Source of the DNA: Edaphobacter modestus
Lineage (GTDB): Bacteria > Acidobacteriota > Terriglobia > Terriglobales > Acidobacteriaceae
Assembly: GCF_004217555.1 (NCBI RefSeq)
Contig: NZ_SHKW01000001.1
Location: forward strand, 3,286,001-3,350,000
Length of the DNA: 64,000 nucleotides
Direction of reading: 5' to 3'
The notes under the pieces were generated by a model, which was given only the letters and a program-made list of their open reading frames with translations, was not told the DNA's origin and did not search any database. A program made the translations under genes and the position numbers. Shown here piece after piece: positions 17,339-25,778 of this stretch. Position 1 is the first letter of the stretch, and each line of letters begins with the position of its first letter.

Positions 17339-20300
17339 TCAGAACGTAAACGCCACTCCCAGGGTAAACCGGTCCTGGAGAAACTTCTTCTCCGGCCCAA
17401 CCCGAATAATGTCCGTTGTATACGTCTCATCGAGATCGTTCGGATCGAAGTCAGTATAGGAGTCCGCGATGATGTCGGGATTCTTGCTCCAGGTCTCGCG
17501 CCAGTCGGCCCGAAGCATGATCCTTGGACTCACGCGGTACTTTATCCCCGCGCCATATTGCAGTCCGAATTGAAAGATCCCTCCGCCGTCCAGAGGTGGC
17601 GTATTCCCAAAGTCGAACGCCGCCTGGATCAGACCGATGTTCTTCAGGCCCAGCGTGAACGGTCCAGCTGGCTTCTTCAATGGCGATCCGTTCAGTGCGA
17701 TCAGCTGAAACACTGGCCCGACAGCCGCGTACGGCCTCCATCTCGAGGTGGGCTTTGTTGCGTGAATCAGCAGATTGTATTCGAACTGCCGCGTCACCAA
17801 CCCAATCGGTATCGCTTCGAGATCGCTGTCATCCAGAATCACATCTGTGCCTGGCGGAATTGCCACGTTCGTCGTTCCCAGCTGATACTTCACCTGCTGA
17901 CGAAAATAAGAGAACTCATTGGAAAAGTGTTTCCAGCTGTTCACCGTCACCGAACCACCAGCGGCCCATCCATCCCCCACATTGTCTGCAAGGAAGACGA
18001 AGTAGGCATCTTTGTTGGGATCGGAAGATATTTCCAGTAGACCCACTGCCGACAGGTAGTCCTCGCGCATGTGCATGTAGCCGCCATGCAACGCGAACTC
18101 ATATCGCGGTGGATCCCATTTGTGGTTCTCCTTCGCCTTCTCAATCGCGGTTAGATCCTCAGCGCTCGGCTCGGGAAGTTCACCCGGCTGTCTGCGCTGT
18201 AATCCAGGATTACTTCCATATCCTCGATAGTCCGCACCGGAAGCATCCGTTTTTCGCCACGCCCCCGTGTCCGGCGGCAGCTCGCTCGCGCTATGCAGAT
18301 AGTTTTTTGCCTGCAGGGCCCCCGCAATACCCATGTACACGAGGTTGCCGCGGTAGAGATCGCTGCGGATCGTCAGGGCCGTATCGCGCGTCGCGCGCTT
18401 GGTTCGGTTGGGTGGCGGTGCCGGTGTCGCCGGTGTCGTCCTCGGGTTGTCACAGCTGTTCATGCGCACCACGGCTGCCTCTCCATCCGTCAGCAGCCTG
18501 TCGCCGGTTGAGTTGTACGCATCACGCGGAACCCACGGCCGCTCCACCATATCCAGACTCTCCACGCAGCCCGTAAACATCAGGTCGTTCACCACCTTCG
18601 ACCGCTCGTTGTCGATGTGCTGATCGATCACGTGGATGAACGTCTTCTGCTTCTTCGAGAAGGCAATGCCAATGTCCTGTGTCGAGGACGACGTCAGCAC
18701 CGTTTGTCCGTCGTAACGCTCCTCCGTTGGAAAAACACGGAGATGGTGTCGCGCCATGAACGTGTTCGTGGTCTTGCTTAGCGTTAATACAGGCGGACGC
18801 TCATCCAGTAACAGAACAGACATTGGAGCCTGCGTATAAGTCTGGTTGCCGGTCAGCGTCTTCACCGTACGAAACGTCGAACCTGCATACAGATCGTCCG
18901 TCGGCAGCCAGCCTGCAGCGGCAAAGGCACGCTGCAACGCAGCCGGCTCTCCAATGAAGACGAGATTCGTAATGTCTGAGACTTTATTGGAGCCCTTCGT
19001 TCGCGTGCGGAACGGCAGCTTCTGAACGAACGCCTGCAGTTGTTCGCGGCCCTCGGCGTTGTTCTCCATCGGCGCCACTGAAGGTGGATATACGGTCGCG
19101 GTAATCAGAGGCCTCACGTTCTCAAGAATCAGCTCCGTGCCGCCGTGATACAGAATCTCCGGCTCCGCAAAGCCAAGCACGGCCGAACCCGATGCGGAAG
19201 CAAAGATATAGGCAATCGGATCGATACCGGCAAATGCCAGAACGCCGTTCTGCACGGTGTGGCCGATCGTTCCCGTCGAACGAATCCCCTGGATCTTGCC
19301 CTGGTCGGTCACCTTCTCCTGCGCATTCTCCACCTGATACACGCGCGCGTCGATGCCCAGGGCCTGGCCGTCCGGAGTCGTAACCTTCGTCCACTTGATC
19401 GTCAGCGAGGCAGTTTCGTGCTTGAAGCCCCACCCCACGTTATTCGCCTGAATCACCGTGCCTTCGAGCTTCGCTCCCTGTGGAATCAGGATTACTCCGT
19501 CCACGACGACCGGAGTGATCGTGACCGCGTTTACCGTGGAACCTTCGTGCGTCGTGCGCGAGGAAAGCTCCTGGGTCAGACGCACACCGAACCGTTGTCC
19601 AGCCGGAACGCCCTTGATGGGACTCAAATCGCTGATAGGAACTGCATAGGCCGTGCGCAGCCCCGACAGATCGAGCGTCTCTCCATTTGTCGTCCAGCGG
19701 CCCTTAACAACTGAGCCATCCGCCAGTTCGACCATCGCTTCGCCATTGGGAAAGACCTGCAGATACTTCGGCGCAGCCTGCGCGGTTCGAGGAGGTGTAT
19801 AGATTTCCTTCAGATCCGTTCCCAGAAGAACACCGAGCTTTGCCGACTTCGACTCGCCCGCCTGGCTGTAAGTCAGCGATGTGTCGTCAGGAAAGACGGG
19901 AGTGTTCGCATTCACAAGCCGTCCCGGGATCGCCTGGTCATCTCCGACAACGATTATCGGCGTTCCCTCTGGCTGCTGCGGTCCGCTTAGCGCGAAGGCC
20001 CAGCGGTCGTCGCTCGCCTGGGTCTCAACCACCGCGCCCGACGAAAAAGGCACCACCCCGAGCACCCGCCTGCGCCCGCTATCCAGATCGTAATAGCGCA
20101 GAACGTATTGTTTCGCTCGATCGCCCTTTGACGGCTGCAGGATCAGAACCAGTGCGCCATCCTCTCCGCGTACCCGCCATGCCGCCACCGCGTGCGGAGC
20201 AATCTTGCGAGTCTTTCCCTTTTCTGTAATCTGCGCCTGGCCGTCTTCGTGCCCTGGCTTGCGTGCAATCGTTATGGGAGAAAGAACAGCCGAAGGTTTC

Positions 20301-20410
20301 TGCTGCGCGTGCATAAAAGACGTGAGCAACAATCCCGTCAGAAGCCAGTGCCAGAGAGAGCAGGCCCTCACCCTCCGCAAACCGACAACATCTTGCGACC
20401 ACAAACCCAT
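17339..20410 (-). CDS. large envelope protein with LssY_C domain and C-terminal outer-membrane-type beta barrel
   Basis: 1023 residues, start ATG 20410. Residues 18-35 are a signal peptide ending MHAQQ. Residues 60-450 are beta-rich repeats of unknown family with a DNA/RNA-unlike, periplasmic character (VILIPQGAKLEGTVI resembles TrbI/IncP-type stabilising segments). Residues 475-650 match the LssY C-terminal domain (LVFIGEPAALQRAFAAAGW, then HHLRVF, DIGIAFSKKQKTFIHVIDQ and VVNDLMFTG). The last 250 residues alternate aromatic and polar strands and end LGVAFTF, with a C-terminal Phe typical of barrels. LssY is linked to type II secretion in Legionella, but this fusion's function is unknown. It stands alone between terminators. 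Confidence 0.75.
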   Translation of the reverse strand: MGLWSQDVVGLRRVRACSLWHWLLTGLLLTSFMHAQQKPSAVLSPITIARKPGHEDGQAQITEKGKTRKIAPHAVAAWRVRGEDGALVLILQPSKGDRAKQYVLRYYDLDSGRRRVLGVVPFSSGAVVETQASDDRWAFALSGPQQPEGTPIIVVGDDQAIPGRLVNANTPVFPDDTSLTYSQAGESKSAKLGVLLGTDLKEIYTPPRTAQAAPKYLQVFPNGEAMVELADGSVVKGRWTTNGETLDLSGLRTAYAVPISDLSPIKGVPAGQRFGVRLTQELSSRTTHEGSTVNAVTITPVVVDGVILIPQGAKLEGTVIQANNVGWGFKHETASLTIKWTKVTTPDGQALGIDARVYQVENAQEKVTDQGKIQGIRSTGTIGHTVQNGVLAFAGIDPIAYIFASASGSAVLGFAEPEILYHGGTELILENVRPLITATVYPPSVAPMENNAEGREQLQAFVQKLPFRTRTKGSNKVSDITNLVFIGEPAALQRAFAAAGWLPTDDLYAGSTFRTVKTLTGNQTYTQAPMSVLLLDERPPVLTLSKTTNTFMARHHLRVFPTEERYDGQTVLTSSSTQDIGIAFSKKQKTFIHVIDQHIDNERSKVVNDLMFTGCVESLDMVERPWVPRDAYNSTGDRLLTDGEAAVVRMNSCDNPRTTPATPAPPPNRTKRATRDTALTIRSDLYRGNLVYMGIAGALQAKNYLHSASELPPDTGAWRKTDASGADYRGYGSNPGLQRRQPGELPEPSAEDLTAIEKAKENHKWDPPRYEFALHGGYMHMREDYLSAVGLLEISSDPNKDAYFVFLADNVGDGWAAGGSVTVNSWKHFSNEFSYFRQQVKYQLGTTNVAIPPGTDVILDDSDLEAIPIGLVTRQFEYNLLIHATKPTSRWRPYAAVGPVFQLIALNGSPLKKPAGPFTLGLKNIGLIQAAFDFGNTPPLDGGGIFQFGLQYGAGIKYRVSPRIMLRADWRETWSKNPDIIADSYTDFDPNDLDETYTTDIIRVGPEKKFLQDRFTLGVAFTF

Positions 20411-20557
20411 ATGGCCTCGCTCACTTCGATGTCAGGAGAAAAACGAAGAGCGCAGCCCCTCTTCGCTGACAGCGATCATATCGCAGGCACACTTTCCTGA
20501 ATCCAATTAAGCGAGGTACATTACCCTGATCCACTGACGTTCGTGTGAATGCAGAAA

Positions 20558-20590
20558 CGCCCGCGTTCGAAGAGCATTCGAACCCGGGCG
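20558..20590 (-). terminator. terminator of the azoR-doxX unit
   Basis: The arms CGCCCGCGTTCGAA and TTCGAACCCGGGCG pair over 13 of 14 positions (one C-C mismatch) around a 5-nt loop. On the minus strand it is followed by GTTTCTGCATTC, 22 nt after the DoxX stop. Confidence 0.6.
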
Positions 20591-20611
20591 AAGCATCGGC
20601 AATCGGGATTC

Positions 20612-20995
20612 TTACGCTTCGACGCTCTGCACAAAAACCCCGGCGAACGCCTTCCGTACCCCGGCAAACACGACCAGCCAGAGGATCGTCGTCAACAGAG
20701 CCACAGGAAGACCTTCAGTCGCCATCAGCGAATGGAATAGAAGAATGTTCACAACCACGGGCCCCAGCAACAGCAGAGCCAGGGGAACAAAGCGGTTTAC
20801 CAGTAGCAGCAGACCGCCGATTAACTGCAGCAGGAAGACTGGCAAAAGATAGTGCGACAGGAACAAGGCGCCCATGTACTGTCCGGCAAGCCCCGTAGGC
20901 GGTTGCATGGGAATAAAGTGCAGGAAGCCGTTCAAGCCAAAGACAGTGAATAAAAGTCCCAGCAGGATGCGTGCAATCGTAAAGGCAATCTTCAT
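20612..20995 (-). CDS. DoxX-family membrane protein
   Basis: 127 residues, almost entirely hydrophobic, with four predicted membrane helices: IARILLGLLFTVFGLNGFLH, YLLPVFLLQLIGGLLLLV, LALLLLGPVVVNILLFH and VALLTTILWLVVFAGV. This four-helix layout and the N-terminal R..LGLLFxxFGLNGFL motif are those of DoxX/DoxD-like proteins, some of which partner thiol or quinone oxidoreductases in redox stress. It lies 39 bp downstream of azoR on the same strand and is most likely co-transcribed with it under the TetR-type operators at 21.7 kb. Confidence 0.85.
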   Translation of the reverse strand: MKIAFTIARILLGLLFTVFGLNGFLHFIPMQPPTGLAGQYMGALFLSHYLLPVFLLQLIGGLLLLVNRFVPLALLLLGPVVVNILLFHSLMATEGLPVALLTTILWLVVFAGVRKAFAGVFVQSVEA

Positions 20996-21034
20996 CGTAG
21001 TCTCCGTAGTCGCTTTCGGCAGGTATGGTTCTGT

Positions 21035-21655
21035 TTACGCCGTCAGCGACCGCACCTGCTCCAGGGTTGGCTTCAGAAACGCCTCTCGATCGATCGCGCC
21101 CATCATGATCTGCGCTGCGCCCGCGGCATTCACGAACTTCACGTCGGTAATACCCATAAAGCCCAGAATCGCGCGAAGATAAGGCTCGATAAAATTCATC
21201 GCTCCTGCCGGAGTCCCAGCCTCATAGACGCCCCCGCTGGCGGTCAGAATGGTCGCCTTCTTGCCCTTAAGAAGGCCTTCGGGACCAGTTGCACCATAGG
21301 CAAAGGTCTTCCCGCTACGGGCCACCTGGTCGATCCACAGCTTCAGCACCGATGGAATACTGAAGTTGTGCATTGCCACGCCTATTACAATCTCGTTCGC
21401 CTGATCCAGCTCGGCGATCAGGGTATCCGACTCCGCCAGTACCGCCTTCTGCTCCGGTGTGCGTCCACCCTCGGGCGTAAAGGAAGCCCCAACCCACGTC
21501 TGATCAATCGGTTTCGGCGGAATGGCCGACAGGTTACGATCAATGACCCTACCCTCCGGGTTACGGTTCTTCCAGGCCTTGGTAAACTCCCGCGTAAGCT
21601 CACGGCTGATTGAGCTCTCCAGCGGACTCGAATCAATATGTAATAAAGTAGGCAT
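21035..21655 (-). CDS. azoR: FMN-dependent NADH-azoreductase / quinone reductase
   Basis: Flavodoxin-fold two-electron reductase of quinones and azo dyes, 206 residues, start ATG 21655. Motifs: LLHIDSSPLESSISRELTREF (FMN phosphate loop), NEIVIGVAMHNFSIPSVLKLWIDQV, TFAYGATGPEGLLKGKKATIL and ASGGVYEAG, all in AzoR order. Two palindromic operator-like sites lie between it and the divergently transcribed TetR gene, with doxX immediately downstream. This is the usual arrangement for a repressor relieved by a quinone-like or electrophilic ligand; the ligand is not known. Confidence 0.93.
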   Translation of the reverse strand: MPTLLHIDSSPLESSISRELTREFTKAWKNRNPEGRVIDRNLSAIPPKPIDQTWVGASFTPEGGRTPEQKAVLAESDTLIAELDQANEIVIGVAMHNFSIPSVLKLWIDQVARSGKTFAYGATGPEGLLKGKKATILTASGGVYEAGTPAGAMNFIEPYLRAILGFMGITDVKFVNAAGAAQIMMGAIDREAFLKPTLEQVRSLTA

Positions 21656-21687
21656 TCAAGATCTCCTTTGGCGACAGCAGACGACTA

Positions 21688-21729
21688 AACAACATACGTT
21701 GTTATATCATTAGTAGACGACATATGTCG
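21688..21729. promoter_or_regulatory. two palindromic operators between azoR and tetR
   Basis: Site 1 is AACAAC-ATAC-GTTGTT (21688-21703) and site 2 is the perfect 12-mer CGACATATGTCG (21718-21729). They share ACRACATAYGTYG and their centres are 28 bp apart, so repressor dimers could sit on nearly the same face of the DNA. The position between divergent genes suggests control of both by the TetR protein at 21.8 kb. Confidence 0.7.
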
Positions 21730-21778
21730 CCGAGGCGATTCTTTTTCTCTCTGGTAGCCTCTAATGCGCAGGACCTTT

Positions 21779-22405
21779 ATGCCCATCTCTGACTGTGAAG
21801 TTCGCGATCCACGCATCCGAAGGACCCGCCAGGCCCTGCAGGGAGCCTTACGCAACCTCATGCAGCAAAAAAGCTTCGATGAGATCTCCGTTCAGGACAT
21901 CACCGAGGCCGCAGATGTAAACCGGGCGACCTTCTACGATCACTACACGGACAAATTCTCCCTTCTGGACGCGATGGTGGCCGGCGGTTTTCACAAGCTT
22001 CTGGCCGAACGCAACGTCATGTTCGATGGAACCTGCCCCTCCGCAGCCAGTGCCATCATCCTCGCTACCTGCGACTACCTCACCGCCACGCACGCCAGCG
22101 GAGACTGCAATCGCAACAGCGCCTTTGAGCCTCTGGCCGAGGCCGGCATCGTCGCTGCGATACGGCGTACCCTCTTCAAGGGCGTCGAAGATAAGCCAGT
22201 GCCTGAGCCTCTGACTCCGGAGATCATCGCCACGACGGCTGCCTGGGCCATCTACGGTGCCGCCAAGCAGTGGTTCTACACGCCGCAGCATGTTCCGGCT
22301 TCAGAGATCGTTCAACCCATCCTGCAACTCGTGTTTCCGATTCTCGCGACAGCGGGTCCCACTGGACCCCACGATTCAATCGAAGCCCATCCGCTGACCC
22401 AGTAA
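21779..22405 (+). CDS. TetR/AcrR-family regulator
   Basis: 208 residues from ATG 21779 (MPISDCEVRDPRIRRTRQAL; AGGA 6 nt upstream; a 15-nt longer start at 21764 has no site). The helix-turn-helix is at residues 15-60: IRRTRQALQGALRNLM, FDEISVQDITEAADVNRATF, YDHYTDKFSLLDAM. The remainder is a variable helical ligand-binding domain (EIIATTAAWAIYGAAKQWFY). It is divergent from azoR-doxX, with twin palindromes in the shared promoter, so I infer that it represses azoR-doxX and itself. Ligand unknown. Confidence 0.9.
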   Translation: MPISDCEVRDPRIRRTRQALQGALRNLMQQKSFDEISVQDITEAADVNRATFYDHYTDKFSLLDAMVAGGFHKLLAERNVMFDGTCPSAASAIILATCDYLTATHASGDCNRNSAFEPLAEAGIVAAIRRTLFKGVEDKPVPEPLTPEIIATTAAWAIYGAAKQWFYTPQHVPASEIVQPILQLVFPILATAGPTGPHDSIEAHPLTQ

Positions 22406-22523
22406 CAGGGTTCGTCCTCTGTCGGCTGTTTCGCATGAGGGACGAAGAATCTGCGTCTCCCCTCTCCTTGGAACGATCTGGAGGGTCACGGATATCGCTG
22501 AAGTCCTTCCCCTGAATCTTTAT

Positions 22524-22550
22524 CTTGATATCAAGCATCTTTATATCAAG
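22524..22550. promoter_or_regulatory. tandem MarR-type operators overlapping the marR start region
   Basis: The perfect palindrome CTTGATATCAAG (22524-22535) is followed 3 nt later by CTTTATATCAAG (22539-22550), one mismatch away. The 15-bp direct repeat ends 2 nt before the marR ATG, so bound repressor would block transcription and the same sequence replaces a normal ribosome site. Confidence 0.75.
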
Positions 22551-22552
22551 CT

Positions 22553-23059
22553 ATGTCGAGCCGCCTCAAAAACGAACCTGATCTGAGTGGCATCCACCTG
22601 TGGCTCCTTCTCTGGAAGGCCTCCCGTGCCGTCGAGGCACACGCCACTTGCAGCATCGCCCGCTTCAACATGGGAGCCACCGACTTCGCTGTCCTCGAGG
22701 CTCTGTTTCACAAGGGTCCGTTGACGGTGAAGCAGCTTCGAGAGAAGGTGCTTCTCACCAGCGGCTCGATGACCACGGCGGTCGATCGCCTCGAAGCCCG
22801 CGCACTGGTCGCGCGCCACGATGATGCCAAAGATCGTCGTGCTCGCATCATCAATCTCACACCCGAAGGCCGCAGATCGATCGAGTGCGCCTTCTCCCAG
22901 CATCGCGACCATATGGAGGCTGCACTGGCAGGCTTCAGCGACGAAGACCGTGCTCGCCTTCTGCCACTTCTGCGCAGGCTGGGCCACATCGCCGAGACAA
23001 CATTTCACGCAGTACCGCAACCGCAACAGACAGGCGCAGACGCGCGCCGGAAGGAGTAA
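22553..23059 (+). CDS. MarR-family transcriptional regulator
   Basis: 168 residues with the MarR winged helix: FNMGATDFAVLEALFHKGPL, TVKQLREKVLLTSGSMTTAVDRLEARALVARH, and the wing DAKDRRARIINLTPEGRR. The ATG comes 2 nt after a pair of palindromic operators and has no clear Shine-Dalgarno, so the mRNA may be leaderless or short-leadered. The stop codon lies 4 nt before the pirin ATG, with GGAG overlapping it, so the two genes form an operon. Autorepression through the tandem sites is likely; the trigger is probably an oxidant, phenolic or quinone, by analogy with MarR-pirin pairs. Confidence 0.9.
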   Translation: MSSRLKNEPDLSGIHLWLLLWKASRAVEAHATCSIARFNMGATDFAVLEALFHKGPLTVKQLREKVLLTSGSMTTAVDRLEARALVARHDDAKDRRARIINLTPEGRRSIECAFSQHRDHMEAALAGFSDEDRARLLPLLRRLGHIAETTFHAVPQPQQTGADARRKE

Positions 23060-23063
23060 CGCA

Positions 23064-23945
23064 ATGCCCACCGCAACCACAACACAGAAGAAGATCCTCG
23101 GAACCTACGGCCCCGGCTCGCAGCACTGGGTTGGCGATGGCTTCCCCGTACGCAATCTGTTTCCTTCGAATGGAATTCAACTCGAGGTCAGTCCCTTCCT
23201 TATGCTCGACTATGCGGGCCCGCAGTACTTCCAGCCCGCTCCCCAGCCGCGTGGGGTCGGGGAACATCCACACCGTGGCTTCGAAACCGTGACCCTCGCC
23301 TACCAGGGCTCCGTCGGGCATCGCGACTCGGCTGGAAACTCCGGGGTCATCTACCCCGGCGATGTCCAGTGGATGACCGCTGCCTCCGGCGTCCTGCATG
23401 AGGAGATGCACGAAGCCGAGTTCACCAGGAACGGCGGAACCTTCGAGATGATTCAGCTCTGGGTCAACCTTCCCGCGGCCCACAAGATGTCGAAGCCCGG
23501 CTACCAGGCCATCACCAAAGAGCAGATTCCAACCGTTGCCTTCGGAACCGGCGGCCACGCCCGTATCATCGCGGGATCGCTCAACGGTTCCAAAGGCCCG
23601 GCGAGCACCTTCACGCCCATCAATGTCTGGGACGTGGAGTTGAAGGCAGGCGAGCGTGTCGAACTGGCGATTCCCGAGGGCCACAACACGGCAGTCGTCT
23701 TGCGTAAGGGCGATGTCTCCATTAACGGCTCAACGAAGCTCTCCGGCGAAGCTCGCATCGCCACACTGGGCCGCGACGGCGATACCCTCACGCTTCAGGC
23801 CGCATCCGATTCGCATCTGCTTTTGCTCAGTGGCGAACCCATCAACGAGCCAGTGGCCAGCTATGGCCCCTTCGTCATGAACACCCGCGAAGAGATCAGC
23901 CAGGCCGTGCAGGACTTTCAGTCCGGCCGTTTCGGTAAGCTCTGA
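23064..23945 (+). CDS. pirin family protein
   Basis: Bicupin of 293 residues, start ATG 23064 with AAGGAG overlapping the marR stop. The N-terminal cupin has the pirin metal site: FLMLDYAGP, HPHRGFETVTLAYQGSVGHRDS, then GDVQWMTAASGVLHEEMH, giving the His/His/His/Glu set. The C-terminal cupin includes GHNTAVVLRKGDVSING and LLLLSGEPINEPVASYGPFV. Some pirins act as quercetinases; others modulate redox metabolism. The overlong frame from 22821 runs antiparallel in phase over marR and is not the real start. Confidence 0.93.
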   Translation: MPTATTTQKKILGTYGPGSQHWVGDGFPVRNLFPSNGIQLEVSPFLMLDYAGPQYFQPAPQPRGVGEHPHRGFETVTLAYQGSVGHRDSAGNSGVIYPGDVQWMTAASGVLHEEMHEAEFTRNGGTFEMIQLWVNLPAAHKMSKPGYQAITKEQIPTVAFGTGGHARIIAGSLNGSKGPASTFTPINVWDVELKAGERVELAIPEGHNTAVVLRKGDVSINGSTKLSGEARIATLGRDGDTLTLQAASDSHLLLLSGEPINEPVASYGPFVMNTREEISQAVQDFQSGRFGKL

Positions 23946-23965
23946 GCTTGTACATTTGCATAGCT

Positions 23966-24006
23966 GAAGAAGGCCGATCCGGAGAACATCCGGATCGGCC
24001 TTCTTC
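23966..24006. terminator. strong bidirectional terminator
   Basis: 18-bp perfect stem (arm begins GAAGAAGGCC and ends GGA) with a 5-nt loop GAACA, followed by TATTTTGACG. It separates the convergent pirin and NAD(P)-binding genes. Confidence 0.85.
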
Positions 24007-24027
24007 TATTTTGACGTCTCTGGATCT

Positions 24028-24981
24028 TCAGCCCTGCGGATGCGATTGTAGATACTGGATGGACTGCTTCACTCCCTCGGCGTACGGCGTCTTCTTCACG
24101 TTCCCCAGCAGACCCGTCAGAGCAGTGTCGTCCAGCAGCACCGGCGTCGTCTGCAGATAGTGCATCTCGACCAGTTCTCGCATAAAAGGATTGAACAGCC
24201 CCATCACCCGCACCATCGTCTTGCCCGCCGCCCGAATCTTCGGCTTCTTCCCCGTCGCCCTGAAGGCCATCTCGGCCATCTGGCGTTGCGTGGTTTCGCC
24301 CGCTCCGGCAAGGTTCCACCATCTCCCGCGCGCCTCCGGCTTCGCTGCCAGATCGAGCGCCACCGGCCCCACGTCGGGGACGAAGACGAACTCGTGAGGC
24401 GTGTCGATCGGCCCTATCATGTTCGCCGTTCCTCCATTCACCGCCGCCTTGAAGGCTCCGTCGAGAAAGCTTGCTTCCACCCCCGGCCCGTAGAAATCGG
24501 GAAGTCGCAGGATCACGCCTTCTATCTTCCCGGCAGCATCGGCGGCAAGCAGAAGATCCTCCTGCTCCTTGCGCATCTTTCCTTTGAACGTCACGGGATT
24601 GCGGGGATGTTCCTCGGCCACCGTGGCGGTGATCGGTGTGCCATACGGATAGACCGTCCCAATCAGCAGTACACGACGCACGCCCTCTGCGATTGCGCCG
24701 TCGAGCGTCTTCTGCATCGTTGGCGGATGGAGCTCGAAGTGGTTGTAAGGTACGCCAACCAGGTAGATCAACGTGTCTACACCGCGAGCCGCCGCGCGCA
24801 CCGATGCCGCATCCTCCGGATCCCAGGTGACAATCTCGGCACCAGGATCGCCGCCGAAGGTCTTCTCGAGCCGCGCACGATCACGCCCTGTAACGCGATA
24901 GGGCTGATTCCGTTCCCGAAGAGCCTCAGAGAGGCTGCGCCCGATAGCCCCCGCGGCTCCAAACAAAGCAATCTTTCCCAT
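24028..24981 (-). CDS. NAD(P)-binding epimerase/NmrA-like oxidoreductase
   Basis: 317 residues from ATG 24981 (MGKIALFGAAGAIGRSLSEAL), preceded by GGAGGAAG; the frame upstream is not protein-like. The GAAGAIG glycine motif starts an atypical SDR Rossmann fold, followed by VTWDPEDAASVRAAARGVDTLIYLVGVPYNH and FKGKMRKEQEDLLL. The usual Tyr-x-x-x-Lys of classical SDRs is not clearly present, suggesting an extended/atypical SDR of epimerase or NmrA type. It is divergent from a TetR gene, with three operator-like repeats between, so it is the likely target of that regulator. Substrate unknown. Confidence 0.83.
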   Translation of the reverse strand: MGKIALFGAAGAIGRSLSEALRERNQPYRVTGRDRARLEKTFGGDPGAEIVTWDPEDAASVRAAARGVDTLIYLVGVPYNHFELHPPTMQKTLDGAIAEGVRRVLLIGTVYPYGTPITATVAEEHPRNPVTFKGKMRKEQEDLLLAADAAGKIEGVILRLPDFYGPGVEASFLDGAFKAAVNGGTANMIGPIDTPHEFVFVPDVGPVALDLAAKPEARGRWWNLAGAGETTQRQMAEMAFRATGKKPKIRAAGKTMVRVMGLFNPFMRELVEMHYLQTTPVLLDDTALTGLLGNVKKTPYAEGVKQSIQYLQSHPQG

Positions 24982-25028
24982 AGACTTCCTCCCGGCTTCT
25001 CTTTGAAGAACAAGAAAGCTCACAAACA

Positions 25029-25074
25029 TGAACAGCATTCATAAACATGAACACTGTTCACTAAACAGTGTTCA
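25029..25074. promoter_or_regulatory. three TGAACAnnnTTCA-type repeats in the divergent promoter
   Basis: TGAACAGCATTCA (25029-25041), TGAACACTGTTCA (25048-25060) and TAAACAGTGTTCA (25062-25074) are related 13-mers. The last two also form a 10-bp perfect inverted repeat (GAACACTGTT, 5-nt spacer, complement at 25064-25073). This fits a TetR operator controlling both flanking genes. Confidence 0.7.
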
Positions 25075-25090
25075 GTCTATACTGATTCTC

Positions 25091-25771
25091 ATGGCTGTCA
25101 AGAAGGTTCAAGGAATTCTTCCCCGGCAGCGGCGAGAGGCTGCGAAGCAGAATCTTCGCGGGCAGATTCTCGCCGTCTCGCGCGAGATCATCGCGGAAGA
25201 AGGATTTCCCGCCTTGACGATGCGCAAGCTGGCCGAGAAGATCGGCTACTCGGCTGCCTCGCTCTACCTGCACTTTCGCAATCGCGACGAGATTGCGAGC
25301 GAAGTCAGCCGCGTAGGCTATGCCGATCTGTTGACGGCTCTCTCTTCGGCAACGGGAAAGGCCCGCCGGGACGATCCCGCGGCACGCCTTCGTGCTCTGG
25401 CGACGGCCTATATACAGTTCGGGCTGGAGAATCCTCAAACCTACCGGCTCATCTTTCTCGGAGACACTTCCTATCTGCAGGCAGTGGCGTCTCGCCCCGA
25501 CGGCGATGACCCTGCAACCCGCGCCTACGGCCTGCTGATCGAGGTTGCACGCGATCTCATCACCGCTGGTTTTGCTCCGCCAAAGGGGATCTCCCGAAGG
25601 CCTCGGGCGGTGACACCCACAGAATTGGCTGAAACCCTATGGGCCGGGATGCACGGCATCGTAAGCCTAAAGCTGACGTGTCAGCAATTCCCCACCGCGT
25701 CTGCAGAGATCATGACGCACGTGATGATCGAGACGCTTCTCCGTGGACTCGAAGCTTCGCAGGCCGGGTGA
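25091..25771 (+). CDS. TetR/AcrR-family regulator
   Basis: 226 residues from ATG 25091 (MAVKKVQGILPRQRREAAKQ). The helix-turn-helix region reads ILAVSREIIAEEGFPALTMRKLAEKIGYSAASLYLHFRNRDEI, a canonical TetR DNA-binding domain, followed by a C-terminal domain of the WHG type (ARLRALATAYIQFGLENPQTYRLIF and ELAETLWAGMHGIVSLKL). The frame opens further upstream at 25028, but that part overlaps the operators. It is divergent from the NAD(P)-binding protein gene and probably represses both. Confidence 0.9.
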   Translation: MAVKKVQGILPRQRREAAKQNLRGQILAVSREIIAEEGFPALTMRKLAEKIGYSAASLYLHFRNRDEIASEVSRVGYADLLTALSSATGKARRDDPAARLRALATAYIQFGLENPQTYRLIFLGDTSYLQAVASRPDGDDPATRAYGLLIEVARDLITAGFAPPKGISRRPRAVTPTELAETLWAGMHGIVSLKLTCQQFPTASAEIMTHVMIETLLRGLEASQAG

Positions 25772-25778
25772 ACTGTGG

